Assembly: GCA_037481615.1 (NCBI GenBank)
Contig: JBBFLI010000003.1
Direction: 5' to 3' (one strand)
DNA from: SpSt-501 sp037481615
Lineage (GTDB): Bacteria; Desulfobacterota; Desulfobacteria; Desulfobacterales; SpSt-501
Length of the DNA stretch: 64,000 nt
Shown here piece by piece: positions 16,362 through 24,126 of the stretch. Within the stretch, counting starts at the first letter, position 1, and each line of letters begins with the position of its first letter. The position numbers were made by a program, and so were the translations under genes. The notes beneath the pieces were generated by a model, which had not been told where the DNA came from, ran no database searches, and was given only the letters and a program-made list of their open reading frames with translations.

Positions 16362-17732
16362 GTGTCGGAATCCTACGATCTGATCGTCATCGGCGCCGGG
16401 CCGGGCGGGGTCGCGGCCGCCGTCCGCGCAAGCCAGCTCGGGGCGAAGACCGCCCTCGTGGAGGCCGTGCACTGGGGAGGGTTCTGCCTGAACCGCGCCT
16501 GCGTCCCGACCAAGCTCTTCGCCGCCGCGGTGGAGCGCCGCCGGGGGCTGGCGACGGCGGCACGCATGGGGCTGCGCGATGTGGCCGGTGAAATCGACCC
16601 CGGAGCCCTCTTCGGCTTGAAAGACGAGCTCGTCTCCTATTTCGCCATGGGGACGGAAGGGCTGCTCAAGGCGAAGAAAGTGACGCTGCTTGCGGGACGC
16701 GGGCGGCTTGCCGGACAGGGCCGCGTGGCCGTGGGCGAAGCCCTCTACGAGACGAAAGCCGTCATCCTCGCCGTCGGCGCCGCCTGGGCCCGGCCGGATT
16801 TCCCGGGAGCCGAGCTCGAAGCCGTGGTCCACCCCGCGCGGCTGCTCGAGGAGGCGAAGATCCCCGCCTCGGCCCTCGTGCTCGGCGCCGGCCCCTGGGC
16901 GCTCGAGTGGGCCCAGTTTCTCTCCGCCTGCGGCTGCCGCGTCACCGTGGCGGCGCGCGAGCGCGGGCTGCTCCCGGGCTTCGACCCCGAGATCGGCCAG
17001 CGGCTGCGCGCCGCCTGGAAGAACGATCCGGTGACGTTCCTCACCGGCTGCCGCGTGGTGCGGGCGGCAAGGCACACCGAGGGGGGCCTTGCGGTCACGC
17101 TTGCCGTGAAAGACCGCGAGGAGACGCGGCCTTTCGAGCGTGTGCTCCATTTCGAGCGCCGCCCCGCCCTCGAGGGGCTCGGCCTCGAGTCGGTCGGGCT
17201 GAAGGATCTGCGGGTGAACGGGCGGCTGCAAACCGCCGTTCCCGGCATCTTCGCCGTGGGGGATGCGACCGGTTGCTTTCCCGACCTCTCCCACGGCTCG
17301 ACGGCCATGGGGGTCGTCGCCGCCGAGAACGCCTTAGGGGAAAGCCGGGCCTACGACCCGCGCGTGGTCCCCCGCATCGCCTTCACGAGCCCGCAGGCGG
17401 CCTCGGTGGGGCTCGGCGAAGAGGAGGCCGAGGAGGCGGGTTGCGAGGTCGTCACGGGGACGGCGGCGGTTGCCGCCGGGCCGATGGCCATGATCCAGGG
17501 GGCGGCCCACGGCGTGGTCAAGGTCGTGGGCGACAAGCGCTACGGCGAGCTCCTGGGGGTCCATGTGCTCGCCCCGTTTGCCACCGAGATCATCGGCGCC
17601 GGGGCGCTCGCGCTGCAGATGGAGGCCACCCTCGAGGAGCTCGCCCGCGCGGCGCTCCCCCACCCCACGATCGCCGAGTCGCTCGCCGAGGCCGCGCGCG
17701 AGGCGCTCGGCTGGGCCATCTATCTCCCCTGA
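16362..17732 (+). CDS. Dihydrolipoamide dehydrogenase-like flavoprotein (E3)
   Basis: A 456-aa pyridine nucleotide-disulfide oxidoreductase starting at GTG 16362 after GGGAGGTGGGG. The FAD motif is Gly-Ala-Gly-Pro-Gly-Gly (11-16), the redox disulfide is Cys42 and Cys47, and the C-terminal His-Pro-Thr-x-x-Glu active-site motif is present. Two deviations are visible. The disulfide segment reads Gly-Gly-Phe-Cys-Leu-Asn-Arg-Ala-Cys rather than Gly-Gly-Thr-Cys-Leu-Asn-Val-Gly-Cys. The NAD motif reads Gly-Ala-Gly-Pro-Trp-Ala-Leu-Glu, lacking the last glycine. It is probably a specialised E3. Its stop overlaps the next start (TGATG). Confidence 0.85.
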   Translation: MSESYDLIVIGAGPGGVAAAVRASQLGAKTALVEAVHWGGFCLNRACVPTKLFAAAVERRRGLATAARMGLRDVAGEIDPGALFGLKDELVSYFAMGTEGLLKAKKVTLLAGRGRLAGQGRVAVGEALYETKAVILAVGAAWARPDFPGAELEAVVHPARLLEEAKIPASALVLGAGPWALEWAQFLSACGCRVTVAARERGLLPGFDPEIGQRLRAAWKNDPVTFLTGCRVVRAARHTEGGLAVTLAVKDREETRPFERVLHFERRPALEGLGLESVGLKDLRVNGRLQTAVPGIFAVGDATGCFPDLSHGSTAMGVVAAENALGESRAYDPRVVPRIAFTSPQAASVGLGEEEAEEAGCEVVTGTAAVAAGPMAMIQGAAHGVVKVVGDKRYGELLGVHVLAPFATEIIGAGALALQMEATLEELARAALPHPTIAESLAEAAREALGWAIYLP

Positions 17733-19567
17733 TGGCTGCGGCTCTGCGAGTTCTGTCCGCGCTGCTCCTCCTCGGGCTCCTCCCGCCGCCCGGCTCGGCC
17801 GAGGGAAGCTGGCTCGTGGACGAGGCCCGCTGGCATGCCTCCGGACACGGCCGCATGCTCTGCAGCGACTGTCATGCCGAGATCGCCCGCCTGCCCCGCC
17901 ACCCCGACCCGGGAAATTTCGCCGGCGGAGCCTTCGACCCCGGCCGATGCGCCGCTTGCCACGCCGAGGTCCTCGAGGAGCTGAAAGCGGAGCGCCATGC
18001 CGGGAAGACCCTCGCGGCGGGGGTGGACTACGGCCGTTGCGTCGCCTGCCACGACCCGCACGCCCCCGCCGCCGGGGCGCTGGAGGCACCGGTTTCCTGC
18101 GGCCGCTGCCATGAGGAGCGAAAAGGGCTGCCCGAACTGCCGCCCGCCGAAGAGGCCTGCCTGGCCTGCCACCGGCTCCGGGACCCCCTGAGCCCGCAGG
18201 CGGCCCGGGATGCCCGGCGGCTCTGCCTTCCCTGTCACGGCGAGGGCGCAACCGAAGGCGGATCCGAGGCTTTTGCGGCGGCCCCCCGCCTGGAGAGCGA
18301 AGAAACCTCGTTTCGCCCCCACGCAGGCGTATCCTGCCTGGCCTGCCACCGGGAGGCCGCCCGCTACGCCCATGCGGGCCAGCACCGGGTCGATTGCCTC
18401 GCCTGCCATGTCCGCCACAACGAGACGGTGGCCCACGACGCGCACCTCGCGGTTTCCTGCGCCGCCTGCCACCGGAAGGGGATCGAGCCCCGACGCGACC
18501 CGGCGACCGGGAAGATCACGGCGGCACGGCCCCCCGGGGCCGCGGCGATCACTCACGACATGACCGCGGCCTCCGCCGTGGACGGCTGCCGCCGCTGCCA
18601 TCACCCGAACAACGCGCTCGGCGCCGCCGCCGCGGCGCTGCCGCCTAAGGGGGTGCTCTGCATCCCCTGCCACCCCGGCACCCTCACCGCGGCCGATCCC
18701 GTGACCCCCGTGGCGCTGCTCCTCTTCGGGCTGGGGATCGCCGCAAGCCTCTTTTTCTGGTTCGGGGCGGCGGGCGGGGGGGCAGGATCCTCCGCGTTGC
18801 GCGCCGGCGATCCGGCCGGCGGCGCGCGGATCCCCCGAAAGCGGCACGCGCTGCGCCCGGGGGTCGAGCGCTTCGTTCTGGATGGGATGCTCCAGCGCAG
18901 GCTCTACCGGCGCGTCCGCGGCCGCTGGCTGATCCATGCGCTGATCGCCTGGCCGATCGGCCTGCGCTGCCTCTGGGGGCTCGCCGCCCTTGCCGGCTCG
19001 CTCTGGGCGCCGCAGAGCGCCTGGCCCTGGGCGCTCCTCGATCGCCACGCCCCCGCCTCGGCGCTCTTCTTCGAGCTGACCGGGCTTACGCTCCTGGCGG
19101 GGACGGGGGCCGCCCTGCTGCGGCGGCTCCTCGACGGCGGGAAAGGGCTCCCCGGTCTTCCCGGCGGCGCCTGGGCGGGCTCGGCGCTGCTTGCGGCGAT
19201 CGCCGCCGCGGGTTTCCTGCTCGAGGGGATGCGGATCGCGATGTCGGGGCACCCGCCCGGCGCGGCCTTCGCCTTCGTGGGGGACGGCCTGGCGCGAATC
19301 TTTCACGGCCGGCCGGGCCTGGACGAGCTTTACGCGCCGGCCTGGTACCTGCATGCGGTGCTCACGGGGATCTTCGCCGCCTGGATCCCCTTCGGGCCGA
19401 TGTTTCACATCCTGCTCGCGCCGGTGCTGCTCGCACTCGGAAGCGGGGAGGACGGCGTTCTCCCCCCGGAGCGGAGGACGCCGCCGGCCGCGGGGAGCGT
19501 GCGGCCGGGGAATCGCTCCGGGGAAGGAGGGGACCATGGAGATCGAAGGCTATCTCATGCCCGATGA
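17732..19567 (+). CDS. Eleven-haem c-type cytochrome fused to an HdrE/NarI-like membrane domain
   Basis: A 611-aa protein. After a signal peptide (about 1-23) the region from residue 44 to 314 contains eleven Cys-x-x-Cys-His haem c motifs. From about 320 onward there are five membrane segments. They match the NarI/DsrM/HdrE type: Arg-Trp-Leu-Ile-His in the second, Gly-Phe-Leu-Leu-Glu-Gly-Met-Arg-Ile-Ala in the fourth, and Trp-Tyr-Leu-His plus Pro-Phe-Gly-Pro-Met-Phe-His in the last, giving candidate haem b ligands. The c-haems should face outside the cytoplasm. It shares its start with the E3 stop, and the lipoyl-carrier gene begins inside its last 32 bases. I infer a quinone- or cytochrome-linked electron outlet. 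Confidence 0.82.
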   Translation: MAAALRVLSALLLLGLLPPPGSAEGSWLVDEARWHASGHGRMLCSDCHAEIARLPRHPDPGNFAGGAFDPGRCAACHAEVLEELKAERHAGKTLAAGVDYGRCVACHDPHAPAAGALEAPVSCGRCHEERKGLPELPPAEEACLACHRLRDPLSPQAARDARRLCLPCHGEGATEGGSEAFAAAPRLESEETSFRPHAGVSCLACHREAARYAHAGQHRVDCLACHVRHNETVAHDAHLAVSCAACHRKGIEPRRDPATGKITAARPPGAAAITHDMTAASAVDGCRRCHHPNNALGAAAAALPPKGVLCIPCHPGTLTAADPVTPVALLLFGLGIAASLFFWFGAAGGGAGSSALRAGDPAGGARIPRKRHALRPGVERFVLDGMLQRRLYRRVRGRWLIHALIAWPIGLRCLWGLAALAGSLWAPQSAWPWALLDRHAPASALFFELTGLTLLAGTGAALLRRLLDGGKGLPGLPGGAWAGSALLAAIAAAGFLLEGMRIAMSGHPPGAAFAFVGDGLARIFHGRPGLDELYAPAWYLHAVLTGIFAAWIPFGPMFHILLAPVLLALGSGEDGVLPPERRTPPAAGSVRPGNRSGEGGDHGDRRLSHAR

Positions 19568-19958
19568 GCTCTACTACGAAAAGGACCACTACTGGGTGCG
19601 CGACGAGGGCGAGTTCCTCGTCATGGGCATGGACGATTTCGCCCAGAGGCTTGCCGGCAAGATCGTCTTCGTCCAGCTCCCCGAGCCGGGAAAGCGCCTC
19701 GAGGCCGGAAAACGCTTCGCCAAGGTCGAATCCGGCAAGTGGCTGGGCAAGATCAACGCCCCGGTGAGCGGAGAGCTCGCGGCGGTGAACGAGGAGCTCG
19801 AGGAGAACCCGGGTCTCGTGAACGAGGACTGCTACGGCCGGGGCTGGATGTACCGCATCCGGCCCGACGACAAGGCCGAGCTGGCCGCCCTCATCCACGG
19901 GCCGGAGGCCGTGCGCGCCTGGCTCATCGCCGACATCGCGAAGTTCGCCAAGCCATGA
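19536..19958 (+). CDS. GcvH-like lipoyl carrier protein
   Basis: A 140-aa protein of the glycine cleavage H family. Val-Glu-Ser-Gly-Lys68 matches the H-protein lipoylation site (Val-Glu-Ser-x-Lys), followed by the typical Ala-Pro-Val-Ser-Gly-Glu-Leu turn. No gcvT or gcvP is nearby. It overlaps the cytochrome gene by 32 bases and the HdrD-like gene by 4 bases, so it is co-translated with redox partners. GcvH-like LbpA proteins are known to serve the sHdr sulfur-oxidation system. Here the partner set is different, so a role as electron or acyl shuttle between E2/E3 and HdrD is inferred. Confidence 0.85.
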   Translation: MEIEGYLMPDELYYEKDHYWVRDEGEFLVMGMDDFAQRLAGKIVFVQLPEPGKRLEAGKRFAKVESGKWLGKINAPVSGELAAVNEELEENPGLVNEDCYGRGWMYRIRPDDKAELAALIHGPEAVRAWLIADIAKFAKP

Positions 19959-21160
19959 GCAGAACCGGCTTCCGCCTGCGCCAGAGGATCGAGACCGGCG
20001 CCTGCACGCGCTGCCGGCTGTGCGCCGAGGTCTGCCCCGCGGCCTCCGCCGCCGCAAGCGGGGGGCTCGCCCCCCTCACACGGCTGCGCGGGGTGGAGAC
20101 GCTGCTTCTCCGCGACCGCGGGCTCCTCGCCCGGCTGCTGCGCCGCCGGCCGCCCGACCCGCAGACCCTCGAGCGCTTCGCCGAAGACGCCTTCCGCTGC
20201 ACGCTCTGCGGCCGCTGCGAGACGGTCTGCCCGCTCGGGATCCGGTTGAAGGAGCTCTGGACGACGCTCCGCGGGGAGCTCGTCCGGGGCAAGCGCTTTC
20301 CGGCGAAAATCGAGGCGATCCGGCGCAACCTCGAGGAGAGCCGCAATGTCTTCGGCGAGGACAACGCCGAGCGGGTCGAATGGGTGGAGGAGATGCGTCG
20401 GCCCCCCGATCACGGCTTCCGCAAGGAGCGGGCCGAGGTCGTCTACTTCACCGGCTGTGTCGCGGCCTATTTCCCGCTGGCGCAGAAGATCCCGGTCGCC
20501 TTTGCCGAGATCCTGATGGCGGCCGGGGTGGACTTCACGCTCCTTGGCGAAGAGGAGTGGTGCTGCGGCTTTCCCATGCTCGGGGCCGGCCTGATGGAGA
20601 TGTTCGCCGCCTTCCGCGAGCACAACCTGGCCGCCGTGCAAGGCCGCGGGGCGAAGAGGGCCGTCTTCGCCTGCCCCTCCTGCTACCGCATGTGGCGCGA
20701 GCACTACGGGGCGGAAGTGGAGCTTCTCTCCGCCCCCGAGATGCTGCTCTCCCTCCTGCGTGCGGGACGGATCCCCCTCAAAGAGCTGCCCCTCGCCGTC
20801 ACCTACCACGACCCCTGCGATCTCGGGCGCGGGGCCGGGGTCTACGAGGCCCCGCGGGAACTCCTGCGCGCGATCCCCGGGCTCCGGCTCGTCGAGCTCG
20901 CCCACCACGGCGAAGATTGCCTCTGCTGCGGGGGCGGCGGAAACCTCGAGATGGTCGACCCGGAGCTTGCGGCGCGGATCGCCGCGGCGAAGGTCGAGGA
21001 AGTGCTCGCAACCGGCGCCCGGGCGGTCGTCACCGCCTGCCAGCAGTGCGTGCGGGTGATGACGAGCCACGTGCGCCGAAACCGCGTGCCGCTCGAGGTG
21101 CTGGACATCGTCCAGATCCTGCGGCGGGCGCTCGCGGAACCCGAACGCCCGGCGGGCTGA
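19955..21160 (+). CDS. HdrD-like Fe-S oxidoreductase (two 4Fe-4S motifs plus two CCG domains)
   Basis: A 401-aa protein with two ferredoxin motifs (C17-C20-C23-C27 and C82-C85-C88-C92) and two CCG domains (Cys-Cys-Gly-Phe near 204 and Cys-Cys-Gly-Gly-Gly near 322, each with an upstream Cys). This is the HdrCB-fusion layout of HdrD, whose CCG domains hold a special cluster that cleaves or forms disulfides. Start ATG overlaps the H-protein stop (ATGA). With the HdrE-like cytochrome and the lipoyl carrier it could act as a lipoamide disulfide/dithiol:electron-carrier oxidoreductase. GlcF-type flavoprotein partners are absent here. Confidence 0.85.
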   Translation: MSRTGFRLRQRIETGACTRCRLCAEVCPAASAAASGGLAPLTRLRGVETLLLRDRGLLARLLRRRPPDPQTLERFAEDAFRCTLCGRCETVCPLGIRLKELWTTLRGELVRGKRFPAKIEAIRRNLEESRNVFGEDNAERVEWVEEMRRPPDHGFRKERAEVVYFTGCVAAYFPLAQKIPVAFAEILMAAGVDFTLLGEEEWCCGFPMLGAGLMEMFAAFREHNLAAVQGRGAKRAVFACPSCYRMWREHYGAEVELLSAPEMLLSLLRAGRIPLKELPLAVTYHDPCDLGRGAGVYEAPRELLRAIPGLRLVELAHHGEDCLCCGGGGNLEMVDPELAARIAAAKVEEVLATGARAVVTACQQCVRVMTSHVRRNRVPLEVLDIVQILRRALAEPERPAG

Positions 21161-21205
21161 TCCGCGCCCCCCCGGCTTCGAGCATTTCCCCGCACGGAGG
21201 AAGCG

Positions 21206-22255
21206 ATGGACCTCTACGATCTCGGAAGCGTCCCCGCCCTCGATTCCCAGCTGCTCTACCATGCGCTGGCCGACCTGGGGCGCGAGGGGCTCTTTCTGCT
21301 CTCGCCCGCGACCCCCTATGTCTGCGTCGGCTACCACCAGGACGCGGCGCGCGAGGTCGATCTCGCCTTCTGCCGCGCGCAGGGGATTCCGGTCGTCCGC
21401 CGCGAGGTGGGCGGGGGGGCGGTCTATCTCGACGGCGGGCAGGTCTTCTTCCAGCTCGTCCTGCGGCGGGACGACCCGCGCATCCCGGCGTCGCGGGACG
21501 CCTTCTACCGCCGCTTCCTCGAGCCGGTCGTGCGCGTCTACCGCCGCATGGGGGTCGCGGCCGAATACAAGCCGGTGAACGACATCGTCGCCGGGGCGCG
21601 CAAGGTGAGCGGAAGCGGGGTCGGCGAAATCGGGGAGTGCCTCGTCTTCGTGGGAAACGTGATCCTCGACTTCGACTACCGGACGATGGCCCGCGTGCTG
21701 AACGTCCCCGACGAGAAGTTCCGGGACAAGGTCTTCAAGACCCTCGAGGACAATCTCTCCACGCTCCGCCGCGAGCTGGGCGCCGCGCTTGCCTCCGCCT
21801 GGGCGCCGGAGCGCGTTCGCGGCCTCCTGGCCGAGGAGTTCGCCCCCCTCGTGGGTCCGCTCGTCCCCCGACAGGTCGATCCCGCGCTCCGCGACCGGGT
21901 CGAGGCGCTGCGCCCCGTCCTCACGAGCGAGGCCTGGCTGCTCGAGCGGCGGGGAAGGGGGAGCGGGCGCGAGATCCGCATCCGCTCCGGCTTGCATCTC
22001 CTCCACCGGGTGCACAAGGCGAAAGGGGGGCTGCTCCGGGCCGATTTCGCGCTGGTCGAGGGAAGGCTGCACGCCGTTTCGCTCTCGGGCGATTTTTTCT
22101 GCTACCCGCCGGACGGGATCGAGCGGCTGGCGGAAAGCCTCGAGGGGGCCGAGCCCGCCCGGGCCGCCCCGCGCATCGAGGCCTTCCTCGCCGCGCACGG
22201 GATCGAAATCCCGGGGGTCGCCGCCGCCGATTGGGCTTGCCTCTTCGCCCCCTGA
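21206..22255 (+). CDS. lplA: Lipoate-protein ligase A family protein
   Basis: A 349-aa ligase with Arg-Arg-Glu-Val-Gly-Gly-Gly-Ala-Val-Tyr near residue 70 and Asn-Asp-Ile...Arg-Lys-Val-Ser-Gly-Ser-Gly near 130, the lipoyl-AMP binding and catalytic Lys region. Length fits LplA with a C-terminal accessory domain. It activates lipoate and attaches it to carrier lysines. Located 45 bases after the HdrD-like gene, it very likely lipoylates the H-like carrier and E2 encoded just upstream. GCACGGAGGAAGCG precedes the ATG. Confidence 0.87.
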   Translation: MDLYDLGSVPALDSQLLYHALADLGREGLFLLSPATPYVCVGYHQDAAREVDLAFCRAQGIPVVRREVGGGAVYLDGGQVFFQLVLRRDDPRIPASRDAFYRRFLEPVVRVYRRMGVAAEYKPVNDIVAGARKVSGSGVGEIGECLVFVGNVILDFDYRTMARVLNVPDEKFRDKVFKTLEDNLSTLRRELGAALASAWAPERVRGLLAEEFAPLVGPLVPRQVDPALRDRVEALRPVLTSEAWLLERRGRGSGREIRIRSGLHLLHRVHKAKGGLLRADFALVEGRLHAVSLSGDFFCYPPDGIERLAESLEGAEPARAAPRIEAFLAAHGIEIPGVAAADWACLFAP

Positions 22256-22361
22256 AGGAGAGGGCCGGCCCCGCACCTCCTCGCGGCGGTTTGCGCCGCC
22301 CTCTCTTTTCCCGTATAGGAAACCGTCCTGCCCGCCCGAGAACCGGAAAGGAGAAGGCTTC

Positions 22362-23060
22362 TTGCTCGGAACCGTCGTCAACACGCTCGCCATCGTCGTC
22401 GGGAGCCTGATCGGGCTTCTCTTCCGCGGCGGCATCCCCGAGGCCTACACCCGGACCGTGATGCACGCGATTGGTCTGGCGGTGCTCCTGATCGGGATCA
22501 AATCGGCGTTCGCCACCGAGGCGCTCCTGCTTGTGATCCTGAGCTTGGCCGTGGGAAGCGCCCTCGGCGAGGGGATGAGGATCGAGGATCGGCTGGAAAC
22601 CCTCGGCCGCTGGGTGGGAAGGAAGGTCTCCCGCGGCGACGAGGGGGGGATCGCGCGCGGCTTCGTCTTCACGAGCCTGCTTTACTGTGTGGGCGCGATG
22701 GCGATCGTGGGCTCGATGGAAAGCGGCCTCGCCGGGAACCACCAGACGCTCTACGCCAAATCGATCCTCGACGGCGTGGGATCGATCCTTTTTGCCTCGA
22801 CCCTGGGCGTGGGGGTCCTCTTTTCGGCCGTGTCGGTCTTCGTCTACCAGGGGCTGATCACGGTCAGCGCGGCCGCGATCCAGCCCTTCCTGGGGCCGGA
22901 GGTGGTCGGGCAGATGTCCGCCGTGGGGGGGCTCCTGATCGTCGCGATCGGCATCAACCTCCTCGAGCTCCGCAAGCTCAAGGTCGGCAACATGCTGCCG
23001 GCGGTCTTCCTGCCGCTTGTCTGGCAGACCCTGCAGGGGCTTGCGGCGAGGATCTTCTGA
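22362..23060 (+). CDS. DUF554 family membrane protein
   Basis: A 232-aa protein with about six or seven membrane spans and the Gly-Thr-Val-Val-Asn opening of DUF554 (YdfK-like). I start at TTG 22362 because AAAGGAGAAGG sits just before it and the motif begins immediately after. The function of the family is unknown and transport has been suggested. It is the last gene of the long plus-strand run and need not belong to the same pathway. Confidence 0.82.
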   Translation: MLGTVVNTLAIVVGSLIGLLFRGGIPEAYTRTVMHAIGLAVLLIGIKSAFATEALLLVILSLAVGSALGEGMRIEDRLETLGRWVGRKVSRGDEGGIARGFVFTSLLYCVGAMAIVGSMESGLAGNHQTLYAKSILDGVGSILFASTLGVGVLFSAVSVFVYQGLITVSAAAIQPFLGPEVVGQMSAVGGLLIVAIGINLLELRKLKVGNMLPAVFLPLVWQTLQGLAARIF

Positions 23061-23089
23061 TCTTCCGCCTTTTCCGGCCGCAAAACGGG

Positions 23090-23467
23090 TTAGGCGCGGC
23101 GGGCCTCCGGGGGATGGCGCGGAGGAGGGGCGCCGCGGTCGATCTCCTCCTGCAGACGGCGCACCTCGCTCAGAAGCCCGCAGAAACGCTTCCCGAAGGC
23201 CGTCATCCGGTAGTGAACCTCGAACGGCGGCTTTTCGCCGCAGGCGACGCGCTCGAGGATCCCGAAGCGCACCATCTTCTTCAGCCGCTCGTTCATCACC
23301 TTGGCCGAAAGCCCCGGGCAGGCGCGCTGCATCGCCGCGGGCCGGGTGACGCCCGCCGCGGAAAGCTCGAGCAGGCCGAGCGACCACTTGCAGCCGACGA
23401 TGTCCTCCACCATGCGGGCGACGGAGATATCCGGGACCCCGGCGGCCTTCCCGTTTTGTGCGCTCAT
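23090..23467 (-). CDS. HxlR-family transcriptional regulator
   Basis: A 125-aa winged-helix protein of the HxlR type: Gly-Cys-Lys-Trp-Ser-Leu near residue 25, Leu-Ser-Ala-Lys-Val-Met-Asn-Glu-Arg-Leu-Lys recognition helix near 55, and a wing with Tyr-Arg-Met-Thr. Cys27 lies where redox-sensing HxlR proteins carry a reactive cysteine, though that role is not proven here. It diverges from a thioredoxin-like gene, so it may control that gene in response to thiol stress. Confidence 0.85.
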   Translation of the reverse strand: MSAQNGKAAGVPDISVARMVEDIVGCKWSLGLLELSAAGVTRPAAMQRACPGLSAKVMNERLKKMVRFGILERVACGEKPPFEVHYRMTAFGKRFCGLLSEVRRLQEEIDRGAPPPRHPPEARRA

Positions 23468-23492
23468 GGTCGATCCTTCGGGGGGGAGAAGT

Positions 23493-23504
23493 TACCGAAA
23501 GGTA
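23493..23504. promoter_or_regulatory. Short inverted repeat in the hxlR-trx divergent region
   Basis: TACC-GAAA-GGTA, a 4-bp inverted repeat 26 bases upstream of the HxlR start and about 80 upstream of the divergent thioredoxin-like gene. The location suits a regulator site, but the arms are short. Confidence 0.25.
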
Positions 23505-23531
23505 CGTTCTTTACGCCGCCCCGGCAAGGCT

Positions 23532-23561
23532 GCACCTTTCAGGTGCCGTGAGAAGCACGGC
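23532..23561 (+). other. Tandem hairpins in the leader of the thioredoxin-like gene
   Basis: GCACCT-TTC-AGGTGC at 23532-23546 and GCCGTG-AGAAG-CACGGC at 23545-23561 are two perfect 6-bp hairpins sharing two bases, so only one can form fully at a time. They end 21 bases before the ATG at 23583. This could be a leader control element or a protein-binding site. Confidence 0.4.
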
Positions 23562-23582
23562 GATTTCTAAGGATCCGGGAGG

Positions 23583-23828
23583 ATGAAAGCCATGAAGCCG
23601 AAAGCCGTCTTCTATCACGCCGGCTGCCCGGTGTGCCGGAGCGCCGAGAGTGCGGTGGTCGGCGCCCTCGACCGCAGCCGTTTCGATGTCGAGATCGTGC
23701 ACCTCGGAAGCGAAAAGGCGCGCATCGCCGAGGCGGAGAGACTGGGCGTCCAATCCGTACCCGCCCTCGTTCTCGACGGCGGCGTCTTCCACATCAACTT
23801 CGGGGCGAGCCTGAACGATCTCAAATGA
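23583..23828 (+). CDS. Small thioredoxin-like protein (CPVC motif)
   Basis: An 81-aa glutaredoxin/thioredoxin-fold protein with the redox motif Cys15-Pro-Val-Cys18 and a cis-Pro loop (Ser-Val-Pro-Ala-Leu) near residue 60. It has no signal peptide, so it should be cytoplasmic. It is shorter than classical thioredoxin (about 105) and closer to NrdH or thioredoxin_2/3-type proteins. It diverges from the HxlR regulator and leads a set of small redox genes. GGGAGG precedes the ATG; a second in-frame ATG at codon 4 is possible. Confidence 0.8.
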   Translation: MKAMKPKAVFYHAGCPVCRSAESAVVGALDRSRFDVEIVHLGSEKARIAEAERLGVQSVPALVLDGGVFHINFGASLNDLK

Positions 23829-23882
23829 CTCTTCTCCCCCCGGGTCGGCCCGGGAAACCGGCCCGGGGAAAAACCAAAGGAT

Positions 23883-23896
23883 TTGACCTGCGTCAA
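23883..23896. promoter_or_regulatory. FNR/HcpR-like box
   Basis: TTGAC-CTGC-GTCAA, perfect 5-bp arms with a 4-base spacer, flanked by T on each side. The shape matches Crp/Fnr-family sites and resembles, from memory, the HcpR site of deltaproteobacteria. It lies 231 bases upstream of the rubredoxin start. A TTGACA at 24060-24065 follows without a good -10 box. I see no gene in the 298 bases from 23829 to 24126. Confidence 0.4.
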
Positions 23897-24126
23897 TGCG
23901 CTTCGGGTGCGTTTCGCTTTAGGGGGAAACCGGCGGCGCCTTGCGCATGATGCCGGAAGGTCGAGATTTCATCTTCAGGATGGCCGGCGGTTTTTCCCGC
24001 GTCGCGGCAACGCGTTTGGCGCTGCGGCCGGACTGGATTCGCCGCCGGACAGAATTCCGTTGACAGAGGTTCCGGGTTCGGCGCAGGTTGGCTTGTGAAA
24101 ACAGGGGCCGGAAAGGAGAAGTCGCC

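Noticed and set aside
19536..19958. Ordinary glycine-cleavage H protein
   Set aside because: No gcvT or gcvP genes adjoin, and the gene overlaps a cytochrome gene and an HdrD-like gene, so a specialised carrier is likelier.
24060..24088. Rubredoxin promoter from TTGACA at 24060
   Set aside because: The -35 box is perfect but no acceptable -10 box lies 15-19 bases downstream.
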